Assembly: GCA_937928165.1 (NCBI GenBank)
Contig: CALFVT010000013.1
Span: 1 to 49,001 of the forward strand
DNA from: an uncultured Caulobacterales bacterium
Lineage (GTDB): Bacteria; Pseudomonadota; Alphaproteobacteria; Caulobacterales; Maricaulaceae
Direction of reading: 5' to 3'
Length of the DNA: 49,001 nt
The first letter of the stretch is position 1, and every line of letters begins with the position of its first letter. The position numbers were made by a program, and so were the translations under genes. Below the pieces are notes generated by a model. The model was not told the DNA's origin. It did no database searches and saw nothing but the letters and a program-made list of their open reading frames with translations. Shown piece by piece: positions 9,171-18,459 of the stretch.

Positions 9171-9896
9171 ATGAAACATGTGACGACATATCCCCAGCGC
9201 CCGACAGGCCTTGTGCTTGTAACTTTGCTGTTAAGTGTTTGGATGTTCGTGCATATTTATAGTGTTTTCTTTCACGATATGGCGGGGAATGTTTTTGTCA
9301 CGGCAGGGCTTATTTTGTGCCAATGCTGGCTTTATACGGGATTGTTTATTTGTGCCCATGACGCCATGCACGGCACGCTTACCCCGGAAAATTCGCGGCT
9401 GAATGATGCACTCGGCACAGCCATTTTATTTTACTATGCGGGCTTTAATTTTCAAACAATGAAAGCGGCCCATATGGATCATCACGCTTTTCCCGGCACA
9501 GATAAAGACCCGGATTTCAACGCAAATAACCCGCATAAATTTTGGCCATGGTATTTTAAATTTTTCACCACTTACTTCGGTATAAAGCAGTTTCTAACTT
9601 TATTTGTCATCACTACCGCCTATTTGCTCTTGGGCGCGAGCTACGCCAATACAATTATCATGTGGGCGGTACCGGCGGTTTTATCCTCATTCCAACTGTT
9701 TTACTTCGGCACTTATCTGACCCATAAGCACGGCGGTAATTTTGCCGATGCGCATAATGCCCGCAGTAATAATTATCCCGGCTGGCTGTCATTACTCACC
9801 TGTTTTCACTTTGGCTATCACCATGAACATCACCTTTACCCGCAAGAGCCGTGGTGGCGATTGCCGAGCCGTAAACACCAAGAGCCTACGCCGTGA
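9171..9896 (+). CDS. crtW: Beta-carotene ketolase (CrtW type)
   Basis: A membrane di-iron oxygenase that adds keto groups at C4/C4' of beta-ionone rings, giving canthaxanthin, or astaxanthin together with CrtZ. Length (241 residues) matches the CrtW family. The histidine boxes are visible: HDAMH (63-67), HMDHH (101-105) and HHEHHLYP (217-224), spaced by hydrophobic helices. These boxes also occur in other fatty-acid-desaturase-like enzymes; the overlapping crtZ and upstream crtE make CrtW the best reading. The gene ends inside the GTG of crtZ (GTGA overlap). Confidence 0.88.
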   Translation: MKHVTTYPQRPTGLVLVTLLLSVWMFVHIYSVFFHDMAGNVFVTAGLILCQCWLYTGLFICAHDAMHGTLTPENSRLNDALGTAILFYYAGFNFQTMKAAHMDHHAFPGTDKDPDFNANNPHKFWPWYFKFFTTYFGIKQFLTLFVITTAYLLLGASYANTIIMWAVPAVLSSFQLFYFGTYLTHKHGGNFADAHNARSNNYPGWLSLLTCFHFGYHHEHHLYPQEPWWRLPSRKHQEPTP

Positions 9897-10348
9897 TTGT
9901 TAATATCGCGCTCACCCTCGGCAGTATCGTTTTTATGGAAGTCTTTGCTTGGGCTTTTCATAAATATTACATGCACGGCCCTGGTTGGGGATGGCATGAA
10001 AGCCACCATGTGCATACAAATGGCCCGTTTGAGAAAAACGACCTTTATGCTGTGTGCTTTTCTGTGATTGCGGCGGGGCTATTTATCGCCGGTTCCTTGT
10101 GGTGGACGCCGCTTTGGTATATCGCGCTCGGTTTTACAATATACGGCCTGCTTTACGGCTTTGTCCATGACGGGCTTGTGCATCAAAGATGGCCGTTTCA
10201 TTACAGCCCCAAAGCGGGTTATCTGTTTCGCCTTGTCCTCGCCCACCGGCTACATCATCACACCACGACCAAAGACGGCGCAGTAAGTTTCGGCTTTCTC
10301 TGGGCAGAAAACCCAGACCAACTTAAAACGAAGTTAAAGGCGAAATAA
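9893..10348 (+). CDS. crtZ: Beta-carotene hydroxylase (CrtZ type)
   Basis: A non-heme di-iron hydroxylase of the inner membrane that adds 3-hydroxyl groups to beta-ionone rings. The 151-residue protein has all four histidine motifs of the family: HKYYMH (23-28), HESHH (35-39), HDGLVH (92-97) with the typical QRWPF after it, and HRLHHH (118-123). The start is GTG at 9893, overlapping the crtW TGA by three bases, so translation is probably coupled. It is the last gene of the operon. Together with CrtW it predicts astaxanthin-type xanthophylls if beta-carotene is made elsewhere in the genome. Confidence 0.92.
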   Translation: MIVNIALTLGSIVFMEVFAWAFHKYYMHGPGWGWHESHHVHTNGPFEKNDLYAVCFSVIAAGLFIAGSLWWTPLWYIALGFTIYGLLYGFVHDGLVHQRWPFHYSPKAGYLFRLVLAHRLHHHTTTKDGAVSFGFLWAENPDQLKTKLKAK

Positions 10349-10372
10349 TTAAAAGCCCTTTGCTTGCAATCC

Positions 10373-10837
10373 TTATTTGCAGCCCTTGTTTTTGGCCCGC
10401 GTTTTAAGTACTGCGCGCCGTACAGAGGAATAGCCATGGGCCGCAGCCAGCTTTTTCTCATGCTCACTCGCGCCGGAGATAAACCGCACAATCCCGCCGT
10501 AAGGTAGCACTGCATCTGCAAACTCTGCCGCGCTTCGGCCCGATTTTGTATAATGTTCATCGGAATCCCAATCAGGCCCCGCAAACTCCGTCAGAAACGT
10601 AATTTCATCTTGGATATCTTGGCAAGACAGTCCTTCTTTTACGTCATAGGGATTGCCGAGGTCTTTAAGTTCATCCGGAATTTCGCGCTTATTAATATTA
10701 AGGGCTTTAGTCGGCGCCGTCGCGACAGCTTCCGGTGTATCGGCCGCATTTTTTTTTACTTGGCTCGTTGTACAGGCTGCCAAAGATAATGTAATAAATG
10801 GCAGTAAAGCCGTAGAAATCGAAAATGTCCGGAACAT
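10373..10837 (-). CDS. Small predicted lipoprotein, unknown function
   Basis: The 154-residue product begins with a signal peptide and lipobox (LSLAAC, cysteine 22), so it should be lipid-anchored. The mature part has an Ala/Thr-rich linker, then a compact domain with a cysteine at SCQD and another near the C-terminus (KNKGCK), which could form a disulfide. The ATG has AGGGG upstream. It converges with crtZ (24-base gap) and diverges from aat. I do not recognise a family. Confidence 0.7.
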   Translation of the reverse strand: MFRTFSISTALLPFITLSLAACTTSQVKKNAADTPEAVATAPTKALNINKREIPDELKDLGNPYDVKEGLSCQDIQDEITFLTEFAGPDWDSDEHYTKSGRSAAEFADAVLPYGGIVRFISGASEHEKKLAAAHGYSSVRRAVLKTRAKNKGCK

Positions 10838-10984
10838 TAATCACCCCTGATCAAAATAAGCCTTCACACAAATAAGGCCATATGTTAAAAATTGGCGTGA
10901 CATATAAAACGCAATTATTCATATGGAAAGATGTTTATTTGCCTTAATGACATTTTATGCTGCCGCCCTTAAAATAGATGGCCT

Positions 10985-11587
10985 ATGAACAGCTTTGGCC
11001 CAGAAGATTTACTTAACTGCTATCGCCGCGGCATATTTCCTATGTCCGATGATCGGGGTGATGAAACTATTTTCTTTGTTGACCCTCAAGCCCGCGGCAT
11101 TATCCCGCTGGATGGACTTCATATCTCCCGCTCTATGCGCAAAGTCATGAAGGCCCATGATTTTGAGGTCACTTATAACCGCGCTTTCCCCGAAGTGATT
11201 GCCCTTTGCGCCCAAGCTGCGCCACAGCGTCAAACCACATGGATTAACCACGGCATTGAATATCTCTACACCCAGCTTCATCATATGGGCCATGCCCACT
11301 CCGTCGAAGTTTGGCGAGACGAGCAGATTATAGGCGCGCTTTACGGCGTATCTATTGGCGGGGCATTTTTCGGTGAAAGCATGGTTTCGCGGGCGGTTAA
11401 CGGCTCCAAAATTGCGCTGATTAAATTGGTAGAGCGCCTTAATGCCTGCGGCTATGTGCTGCTTGATACACAGTTTTCAACCGATCATCTTGCGAGCATG
11501 GGCGGGATAGAGATCACCCGCGCGGATTATCAAAACCGGCTTAAAGCGGCGCTGAGCATAGAGGCTAATTTTTCAAAGCCCCTTTAA
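10985..11587 (+). CDS. aat: Leucyl/phenylalanyl-tRNA--protein transferase
   Basis: Aat transfers Leu or Phe from aminoacyl-tRNA to the N-terminal Arg or Lys of proteins, marking them for ClpS/ClpAP degradation (N-degron pathway). The 200-residue length suits the short alphaproteobacterial form. Recognisable blocks are the N-terminal LLNCYRRGIFPM, the DPQARGIIPL segment, the GALYGVSIGGAFFGESMVSR core (residues 117-136) and the late LDTQF. GATGG precedes the ATG. In many alphaproteobacteria aat lies beside DUF2155 and NDUFA12 genes, as here, although here they converge. Confidence 0.93.
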   Translation: MNSFGPEDLLNCYRRGIFPMSDDRGDETIFFVDPQARGIIPLDGLHISRSMRKVMKAHDFEVTYNRAFPEVIALCAQAAPQRQTTWINHGIEYLYTQLHHMGHAHSVEVWRDEQIIGALYGVSIGGAFFGESMVSRAVNGSKIALIKLVERLNACGYVLLDTQFSTDHLASMGGIEITRADYQNRLKAALSIEANFSKPL

Positions 11588-11595
11588 AGAAAGCC

Positions 11596-12120
11596 CTAGC
11601 CTTGAATAGCCCCGCCCTGACAGCCAATCACCCAGACATCATAAACCGGATGATCAAGTGCAGAGATAGCAGGCTTTGAGGCGAGCATCCATCCGGAAAA
11701 TAGCTTAACTGGTTCAGGCTCCGTTTTAAGCTTTTCTCGCTCTTTCGGGCGAAGTTGCGGCGGTTCGAAAATCTGTAAAAAGGCAAAGGTTTCAGGAATC
11801 GCTTCCGGCGGCTTAATCTCGCAATGTTTAACATCAATCGTCAGGCTAGCGAATTTAAGGCTCTCGCCGATTTTGACATTAAAATCTTTGGTAATCGCCG
11901 TCACTTTATCAAGGGTACGCAAAACGGCCGTATCGCCAATCATATTGGGGCGCTGTTTTGGCGCGTTATCCACAAGGCCTTGATCATCTATAATCTCTAC
12001 CTCTGTTTGCGTATCGTCATCAACTTGCGCATAGGCCATTTGATATGGCAAAGCGCATAGAGCGCTTATAATAAGCAAATGCTTCAACACAGGCATAGCA
12101 GGCCGCAGCGCGTTATGCAT
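11596..12120 (-). CDS. DUF2155 secreted protein
   Basis: The 174-residue protein has an N-terminal signal peptide (about residues 1-32, hydrophobic core LKHLLIISALCAL) and a C-terminal DUF2155 domain, seen as FSGWMLASKPAISALDHPVY followed by DVWVIGC. The role of the family is not established. I chose the ATG at 12120 because GGAG lies eight bases upstream and because it overlaps the stop of the NDUFA12 gene, giving translational coupling. An upstream in-frame start would run deep into that gene. It converges with aat, eight bases apart. Confidence 0.82.
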   Translation of the reverse strand: MHNALRPAMPVLKHLLIISALCALPYQMAYAQVDDDTQTEVEIIDDQGLVDNAPKQRPNMIGDTAVLRTLDKVTAITKDFNVKIGESLKFASLTIDVKHCEIKPPEAIPETFAFLQIFEPPQLRPKEREKLKTEPEPVKLFSGWMLASKPAISALDHPVYDVWVIGCQGGAIQG

Positions 12121-12514
12121 CAGGACTCCACGCCTCATAGTCACTGGCGGTTTTGTCACGCATGCCGCCTCTATCAAGACTACCCTTGGGCTTATAGGCA
12201 TGGACAGTGCCTGTCAGGTTCGGCTGATGTGGAAGCTCCCAGTCTTGCGTTTTTAGCGGCACATCACTCGGCGCATCATCATACATATGATGCAGCCAAC
12301 CATGCCATTCCGGCGGCACGCGCGAAGCGTCCGCATAGCCCGTATAAGTCACCCAGCGGCGCTTACGGCCATCATAGCCCTCGCCTTTTTCTTCGAAATA
12401 GCTATTGCCAAATTCATCTTCCCCGACCTTCGCGCCCTTGGAACGAATTTGCAAAAGCGTTCCAAGAGTTGCGCCGTTCCACCACGTAAATAGACGTTTG
12501 ATAAAGCTCGACAT
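12113..12514 (-). CDS. NADH:ubiquinone oxidoreductase subunit NDUFA12 family
   Basis: Bacterial homologue of the mitochondrial complex I accessory subunit NDUFA12 (B17.2), found in alphaproteobacterial complex I on the peripheral arm. Family blocks are the N-terminal RLFTWWNGATLGTLL, VGEDEFGNSYFE, RRWVTYTGYADASRVPPEWH, WLHHMYDD and the C-terminal YEAWSPDA. I chose the ATG at 12514 (133 residues) because family members begin a few residues before the RLFTWWNG motif. An ATG four codons earlier is possible, and neither has a strong ribosome site. It is coupled to the downstream DUF2155 gene, a conserved alphaproteobacterial pair. Confidence 0.88.
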   Translation of the reverse strand: MSSFIKRLFTWWNGATLGTLLQIRSKGAKVGEDEFGNSYFEEKGEGYDGRKRRWVTYTGYADASRVPPEWHGWLHHMYDDAPSDVPLKTQDWELPHQPNLTGTVHAYKPKGSLDRGGMRDKTASDYEAWSPDA

Positions 12515-12704
12515 AAAGGCCGCCATGTTAAAATTTAACTTCACTACATGCAGGTACAAAGGCCCGCATATACTGGCCTTATGGCCCGACTCAGCCGCAG
12601 GGTAAAGATGTGATGTGGAGATTTTATGGCAAGAATAGGCCAAAATTCAGCTTTATACAGCCTCTAGGGCTGCCGCTATGCTGCCCAACAAAGCGTTACG
12701 CCCA

Positions 12705-12716
12705 TTATGATCATAA
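12705..12716. promoter_or_regulatory. Perfect 12-bp palindrome upstream of nrdJ
   Basis: TTATGATCATAA is self-complementary over its full length and lies 77 bases before the nrdJ start in a 279-base spacer. It could be a regulator site. It does not match the NrdR box as I know it, and no cobalamin riboswitch is visible in the spacer. Confidence 0.3.
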
Positions 12717-12793
12717 GTTATACCCACATATCCATTGCGGCAACTATTGCCCTTCCTTGACCCCATACTTATCTTAAGGTTAGGGAGTCGATC

Positions 12794-15700
12794 ATGCTGA
12801 TTAATCGCTATTACACCAAAGCGGGTCAAAGCCCCTACCAGAGCCTTAGCTTTGAGCCTCGGGTCAGTGAGCTACGTCATTTCGATGGCCGTTTGCTGCG
12901 TAAATCTGCCGAAGTCATGGTGCCGAGCACATGGTCACAGGTCGCAAGCGATATTCTCATTCAAAAATATATCCGCAGAGCCGGGGTTCCCTCTGATACA
13001 AAGCTTATCGGCGATAATAATATTCCCGATTGGCTACAAAAACGGCAAGCCACAGAAGAATCGCAATATGGCGGGGAGACCGATGCCCGCGCAGTGTTTA
13101 ACCGTATGGCAGGCTGCTGGACTTATTGGGGTTGGCGCGGTGGTTATTTTAACGCCGAAGCCGATGCCCGTACATTTTTCGATGAAATCCGCTATATGTT
13201 GGCCGTGCAAATGGCGGCCCCCAATAGTCCGCAATGGTTTAATACGGGGCTAAATTGGGCCTACGGCCTCACAGGCAGCGCCCAAGGACATTATTATGTT
13301 GATGAACAGACGGGCAAAGCCAAAGCCTCCAAAGATGCATATTCCCGCCCGCAGCCTCATGCTTGTTTTATTCAATCTGTCAAAGATGACCTTTTATCAT
13401 CCGGCGGCATTATGGATTTATGGATACGTGAAGCACGGTTGTTTAAATATGGCTCTGGCACAGGGTCTAATTTTTCTAATATTCGCGGCAAGGGTGAGCC
13501 GCTCTCGGGCGGCGGGGAAAGCTCTGGCTTGCTATCGTTTTTAAAGGTCGGGGACATCACCGCCGGTGCGATTAAATCCGGCGGCACTACCCGCCGCGCC
13601 GCAAAAATGGTGATCATTGACATTGACCACCCGGATATCGAAGATTTTATTGACTGGAAATCATCCGAAGAAATGAAAGTTGCTGCTCTTGTTGCGGGCT
13701 CCAAGGCCGTCAATACGGCGCTGAATAATATTTTATCTGCCTGCCAAAATGCGGAATTAGGCGATCCCTGCGATCCCGCCCAAAACATAGCGCTCGCCAA
13801 AGCTATACGCGCCGCGCAGAACCGCGCCGTGCCGAGCGGGGCCATTAACCGCGCCCTTGATTTGGCCAAGCAAGGCATAGACGAGATTAAAACCGATATT
13901 TTCACCGCCGATTGGGACAGCATCGCTTATAATACGGTGTCGGGCCAAAATGCGAATAATTCCGTGCGGGTGACTGACGCTTTCCTAAAAGCCGTGCAAA
14001 ATGATGAGCAATGGCAGCTTCTTCGCCGCACAGACGGGGCCGTTTCGCAAACCATATCAGCGCGGGCACTCTGGCAAAAAATCGCGCGGGCCGCATGGGA
14101 CAGCGCTGATCCCGGCGTGCAATATCATGACAATATCAACGCATGGAACACCTGCACAGCCTCTGGAGACATTCAAGGCTCCAACCCCTGCTCGGAATAT
14201 ATGTTCCTAGACGATACCGCCTGTAACCTCGCCTCGCTTAATCTCATGCGGTTCAAAGATGACAGCGGGGCATTTGACATTGCCGGCTATATGCAGGCTG
14301 TCAGGCTTTGGACAATCGTACTCGAAATTTCTGTGATGATGGCACAATTTCCGTCAAAAAACATTGCGCAGAAAAGCTATGAATTTCGCACATTAGGGCT
14401 GGGATATGCCAATCTCGGCGGGCTGCTTATGTCACGCGGCATGGCTTATGATAGCGATCAAGGCCGCGCCTATGCAGGGGCGCTCACAGCGCTTTTATCC
14501 GGTAAGGCTTATGAAACCTCCGCCGAAATGGCTAAACATTTGGGCGCTTTTCCGCAATATAAGAAAAACGAAAGCTCTATGCTGCGGGTTATTCGTAATC
14601 ACCGCCGCGCCGCCGCCGGGGAGCAAGACTTTGAAGGCCTAGCCCATATCCCACAAGCGCTAAATATCGGCAGCTCACCCTGCCCAAATATCGTCAAAGC
14701 GGCGGCTGAAACCTGGGACAAGGCCCTACAGCTTGGGGAAACTCACGGCTTTCGTAATGCACAAATCTCCGTCATCGCCCCCACAGGCACAATCGGCCTT
14801 GTTATGGACTGCGATACGACGGGTATAGAGCCGGACTTCGCCTTAGTTAAATTTAAAAAACTCGCGGGCGGCGGCCATATCAAAATTATAAACCAAGCCG
14901 TGCCGCAAGCTTTAAAAACACTCGGTTATAGTCTTGATAATATTGATGATTTAACTCGGTACGCGCTGGGCCACGGCAGGCTCCCTTCCCAATTAGGCCC
15001 TGATGAGCCGGGTATTAGCACCGCCCGCCTGAAACATTTAGGCTTTACGGCAGAGAAAGTCGCGCAGATCAATACGCAAATAAAAGACGCTTTTGATATT
15101 CGTTATGTCTTTAATACAAACATAATCGGTGATCAATTTTGCCGCGACGTCCTGAACCTCTCAGAGGAGCAAATCGCCCATTTCGGCCATGACCTTTTGC
15201 CGGTTTTAGGCTTTTCCAATGGCGACATAGAAGCGGGCAATATCTATTGTAGCGGGGCAATGTCCCTTGAAGGTGCCCCGCATTTAAAGTCCAAACATTT
15301 GGCCGTATTTGACTGCGCCATGCCGTGCGGGCGTACAGGCACGCGGGCCTTATCCCCTGCCGCCCATATTGGCATGATGGCCGCCGCCCAGCCTTTTATC
15401 TCTGGGGCTATTTCCAAGACCGTTAATATGCCGCGCAGCGCCGCCATAAAGGATTGTGCTGAAATTTATATGCAGGCTTGGCGGCAGGGCCTGAAAGCCA
15501 TTGCCCTATACCGGGACGGCTCCAAACTCTCACAGCCCCTCGCCGCTAGTCTGATGGATGAAGATCATTTAAATGCGATTGATGACGGCCAAGACGGCTC
15601 AATGGTAGATAAAATTAACCGCCACGCAGAAAATGTCACACCAAAGATCATTGAACGTATTGTCGAAAAACCTTTTGAACGTGACCGCCTTCCCGATCGC

Positions 15701-16453
15701 CGTACGGGCTACATCCAAAAAGCGAGTGTCGGCGGACATAAGGTCTATATTCATACGGGCGAGTTTGAAGATGGCCGCCTCGGCGAGATTTTCATTGATA
15801 TGCACAAAGAAGGCGCGGCCTTTCGTTCATTGATGAATAATTTTGCGATCGCGATTTCGATTGGTCTTCAATATGGCGTCCCACTTGAAGAATTTGTCGA
15901 GGCCTTTGTGTTCACCCGTTTTGAACCATCGGGCCTTGTAAAAGGTAATGACAAGATCAAATTTGCCAATTCGATCCTTGATTATATTTTTAGAGAGCTT
16001 GGTATTTCCTATCTAGGATGGGATGATTTGGCCCATAATACAGGCTCTGGCGAGCCCCCCGATCACCTCGGGCGCGGTGAAGCAGAGCGAAACCCGGCCC
16101 CCAGCCAAGATTGGCGCAAGCCCAAGCTACTTCCGGGACAAAGCAAAGGCTTTCTGCGCGGCAAACCAGGGGATGATAACATTCTGCCTTTTTCACGCAA
16201 AGACAGAGGTGATGAAACCGCAAATATAGTCGATATAGCGGGCTCTGACACTGCGAATATGGATGTAAACTCGCAAGACGTCACCCATAAAGACGATAAT
16301 AACCCTAATATAAAACAAAGACATAAACAGGAAACGTCACGGTTCAAAGGTTATACGGGAGATGCCTGCACAGATTGTGGGCATTTTACCCTAACCCGCA
16401 ATGGTACCTGCCTTAAATGCGATAGCTGCGGGGCGACAACGGGTTGTTCGTAA
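12794..16453 (+). CDS. nrdJ: Vitamin B12-dependent ribonucleotide reductase (class II)
   Basis: Reduces ribonucleotides to deoxyribonucleotides using adenosylcobalamin, independent of oxygen. The 1219-residue protein has the N-terminal QSPYQSL region, the [10 protein letters not shown] motif (about 139-148), the active-site region around [20 protein letters not shown] (about residues 450-469), and [20 protein letters not shown] in the barrel. A TSCPD-type C-terminal domain follows ([12 protein letters not shown] onwards). A low-complexity linker (about 1060-1175) leads to a cysteine-rich tail with CTDC, CLKCDSC and a final GCS, which re-reduces the active site. GGGAG precedes the ATG. The cell therefore needs B12, made or imported. 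Confidence 0.96.
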   Translation: MLINRYYTKAGQSPYQSLSFEPRVSELRHFDGRLLRKSAEVMVPSTWSQVASDILIQKYIRRAGVPSDTKLIGDNNIPDWLQKRQATEESQYGGETDARAVFNRMAGCWTYWGWRGGYFNAEADARTFFDEIRYMLAVQMAAPNSPQWFNTGLNWAYGLTGSAQGHYYVDEQTGKAKASKDAYSRPQPHACFIQSVKDDLLSSGGIMDLWIREARLFKYGSGTGSNFSNIRGKGEPLSGGGESSGLLSFLKVGDITAGAIKSGGTTRRAAKMVIIDIDHPDIEDFIDWKSSEEMKVAALVAGSKAVNTALNNILSACQNAELGDPCDPAQNIALAKAIRAAQNRAVPSGAINRALDLAKQGIDEIKTDIFTADWDSIAYNTVSGQNANNSVRVTDAFLKAVQNDEQWQLLRRTDGAVSQTISARALWQKIARAAWDSADPGVQYHDNINAWNTCTASGDIQGSNPCSEYMFLDDTACNLASLNLMRFKDDSGAFDIAGYMQAVRLWTIVLEISVMMAQFPSKNIAQKSYEFRTLGLGYANLGGLLMSRGMAYDSDQGRAYAGALTALLSGKAYETSAEMAKHLGAFPQYKKNESSMLRVIRNHRRAAAGEQDFEGLAHIPQALNIGSSPCPNIVKAAAETWDKALQLGETHGFRNAQISVIAPTGTIGLVMDCDTTGIEPDFALVKFKKLAGGGHIKIINQAVPQALKTLGYSLDNIDDLTRYALGHGRLPSQLGPDEPGISTARLKHLGFTAEKVAQINTQIKDAFDIRYVFNTNIIGDQFCRDVLNLSEEQIAHFGHDLLPVLGFSNGDIEAGNIYCSGAMSLEGAPHLKSKHLAVFDCAMPCGRTGTRALSPAAHIGMMAAAQPFISGAISKTVNMPRSAAIKDCAEIYMQAWRQGLKAIALYRDGSKLSQPLAASLMDEDHLNAIDDGQDGSMVDKINRHAENVTPKIIERIVEKPFERDRLPDRRTGYIQKASVGGHKVYIHTGEFEDGRLGEIFIDMHKEGAAFRSLMNNFAIAISIGLQYGVPLEEFVEAFVFTRFEPSGLVKGNDKIKFANSILDYIFRELGISYLGWDDLAHNTGSGEPPDHLGRGEAERNPAPSQDWRKPKLLPGQSKGFLRGKPGDDNILPFSRKDRGDETANIVDIAGSDTANMDVNSQDVTHKDDNNPNIKQRHKQETSRFKGYTGDACTDCGHFTLTRNGTCLKCDSCGATTGCS

Positions 16454-16583
16454 GTGAAAACGGGGTGCTCGTAAATAAATGTGACAAATTTTGTGGCTGT
16501 TTCGCAACATAATCTGCATTTTTTGTTCAACATTACTTGGAATTTACTCGCTTTAAGCGGTCGTGGGCGCTAGTCTACAGCCT

Positions 16584-17528
16584 ATGAGATGTCACTTTGT
16601 TAAAATTTTATTGGGTGTATCAACAAGTTACCTCTTTTTAGCAGGGCCTGCGGCTGCGCAGATCAAAGTCGATGCCCGCCTACACACATTGTCAGGTTCA
16701 TGTGCAAGCTGTGATTTGTCGAATAAAACCATGACCCGTATGCAGTTGCAAAATGCAGATTTTTCAGGCTCATTTTTTAACCGCTCAAACCTAAGCGGCG
16801 GAAAATTTGATAATTCCAATCTCTCGGCCACTCATTTTCGCCGTGCCTATCTTGTCGGCGTTAGCGGCGAAAAGGTTAACTTCGAATCCTCCGTCCTTAC
16901 AGACGCCACACTTATTGAGGCCAAGTTAACCCAGTCTAACCTTCGGCTCGCCAATCTAAGCCGCGCCGATATGACTCGCGGGGAGTTTCAAAATAATATT
17001 TTTAACGACACCAAACTTATTAGCGTTTCTGCGGAAGAGGCTGATTTTACAGGGTCTTATTTTATAAACGCGCGCATTGATCATATTGATTTAAAAAAAG
17101 CCAATCTCAGCCAAACAATCATGCAAGGGGTTAAATTCGGGAATGCCCTCCTCACAGATACAAAGTTTGACGGGGCCGACCTCTCCGGTGCAGATCTACG
17201 CAGTGCGTCCAACCTGACGCAAGCTCAGCTCGATACGGCTTGCGGGAGTCACAAAACACGGCTGCCGACGGGCATGTCGATCATGTATTGCCTTCCGGCC
17301 GCTGATACCATGACAAAACATCTTGAAAGTCATTTTGATAGCGAGCGCCCGCCCTATATTAATCGGGCGGCAGAAGATTTAGATGACGCCTTGAAATCAA
17401 TCGAGACACTTTTATCCACGAGTGATAAGCCCTCTCGCCGTAGTCTACAGGCCATCCATGCTGATGTTATGGCTGCGCGTGATGCTCTTGAAGCGCAAAC
17501 GCCTAAAGCCGGTAACTTTAAGCGGTAA
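16584..17528 (+). CDS. Secreted pentapeptide-repeat protein
   Basis: The 314-residue protein has a signal peptide (residues 1-26, ending LAGPAAAQ), a CASCDLS segment with two cysteines, and then repeated A(D/N)LxX-type pentapeptides (about residues 45-215; for example FSGSFFNRSNLSGGKFDNSN and GADLSGADLRSAS). These should fold into a right-handed quadrilateral beta-helix. The C-terminal 80 residues are helical. Such proteins often act in protein binding; some mimic DNA, but those are cytoplasmic, unlike this one. I chose ATG 16584 over the GTG at 16563 because the signal peptide starts there. It converges with trmJ. Confidence 0.8.
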   Translation: MRCHFVKILLGVSTSYLFLAGPAAAQIKVDARLHTLSGSCASCDLSNKTMTRMQLQNADFSGSFFNRSNLSGGKFDNSNLSATHFRRAYLVGVSGEKVNFESSVLTDATLIEAKLTQSNLRLANLSRADMTRGEFQNNIFNDTKLISVSAEEADFTGSYFINARIDHIDLKKANLSQTIMQGVKFGNALLTDTKFDGADLSGADLRSASNLTQAQLDTACGSHKTRLPTGMSIMYCLPAADTMTKHLESHFDSERPPYINRAAEDLDDALKSIETLLSTSDKPSRRSLQAIHADVMAARDALEAQTPKAGNFKR

Positions 17529-17555
17529 AACCAAAGCGCTTGGTTTAATCTCTGT

Positions 17556-18356
17556 TTATTTGACCTTTGCGGCCCCGCGCCCTTTGGCCAAAGCTTTCAC
17601 AATTCCTCTAAATGTTCGCACTTCTTGGGACGTCATTTTCGCCCGCATGAGCGGCGCGCGAATATTTTGGCTCATGAGTGTTTTTTTCTCCAGCGGGAAG
17701 AAAAACCCCGCTGTCTCAAGCTCATCTTCAAGATGTTCAAACAAGCGGATAAGGTCGTCTTTTGATGCTGGGGGATTGGCCCCCATATCTTCAAAGGTTG
17801 CGGGCGGGGCGGCGCTCTCAGCAGATTGCCAAATATAGGCAAAAATATTCACCGCTTGCGCCAGATTTAATGATTGAAAAGCAGGATTAACAGGATAGGT
17901 CAAAATCGCATCTGCCAAAACCACATCGGCGTTTTTAAGTCCCGCTTTTTCAGGCCCAAATAATATGCCCGTTTTCACACCGCGATTGGCCTTTGCGCGT
18001 AGGTCTGCCCCGACCTTACCTGTGCCAATAACGGGCACTTCAAGTTCCCTTCGCCGCGCCGTTGCCGCCAAAACATATGACAAGTCCGCAACGGCTTCTT
18101 CAGTTGTGCCGAAAAGCTTCGCATTGTCCAAAACCCGCATCGCCCCCGCCGCCATGGCGTCGGCGTCAGGATTCGGCCAACCATCACGGGGCGCGACAAG
18201 GCGAAGTTCTGTTAGGCCAAAATTCAGCATGCAGCGGCACACCGCACCAATATTTTGACCCAGCTGCGGCGACACTAAAATAACAACCGGAGCATTTTCA
18301 TATTCGCTGTCTTGCGCCGCCTCGCGCCCTAATTGATCTTTGACACTACCACCCAT
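17556..18356 (-). CDS. trmJ: tRNA (cytidine/uridine-2'-O-)-methyltransferase TrmJ family
   Basis: A SPOUT-class methyltransferase that 2'-O-methylates the tRNA wobble-loop position 32. The 266-residue protein opens with the family block VSPQLGQNIGAVCRCMLNFG, then VAPRDGWPN. The trefoil-knot SAM site is seen as GILFGPEKAGL and YPVNPAFQSLNLAQAV. The C-terminal helical extension (about 180-266) is the TrmJ-type dimerisation or RNA-binding tail. AGGAG lies eight bases before the chosen ATG (18356), better than the in-frame start 14 codons upstream. Divergent from icd with a 103-base gap. Confidence 0.88.
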   Translation of the reverse strand: MGGSVKDQLGREAAQDSEYENAPVVILVSPQLGQNIGAVCRCMLNFGLTELRLVAPRDGWPNPDADAMAAGAMRVLDNAKLFGTTEEAVADLSYVLAATARRRELEVPVIGTGKVGADLRAKANRGVKTGILFGPEKAGLKNADVVLADAILTYPVNPAFQSLNLAQAVNIFAYIWQSAESAAPPATFEDMGANPPASKDDLIRLFEHLEDELETAGFFFPLEKKTLMSQNIRAPLMRAKMTSQEVRTFRGIVKALAKGRGAAKVK

Positions 18357-18459
18357 CACAAACTCCTGAGGTGAGATTGCACAACTCGCTCTTTTCAAAT
18401 CTGGCCGCGCGTGTTAGAGCCGCGCCAAATGTTAAATCACGGGCTATACAGAGGTTCTC

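Noticed and set aside
12515-12793. Possible cobalamin riboswitch before nrdJ
   Set aside because: I could not find the conserved B12-box-like sequence or a fitting fold in the spacer by eye.
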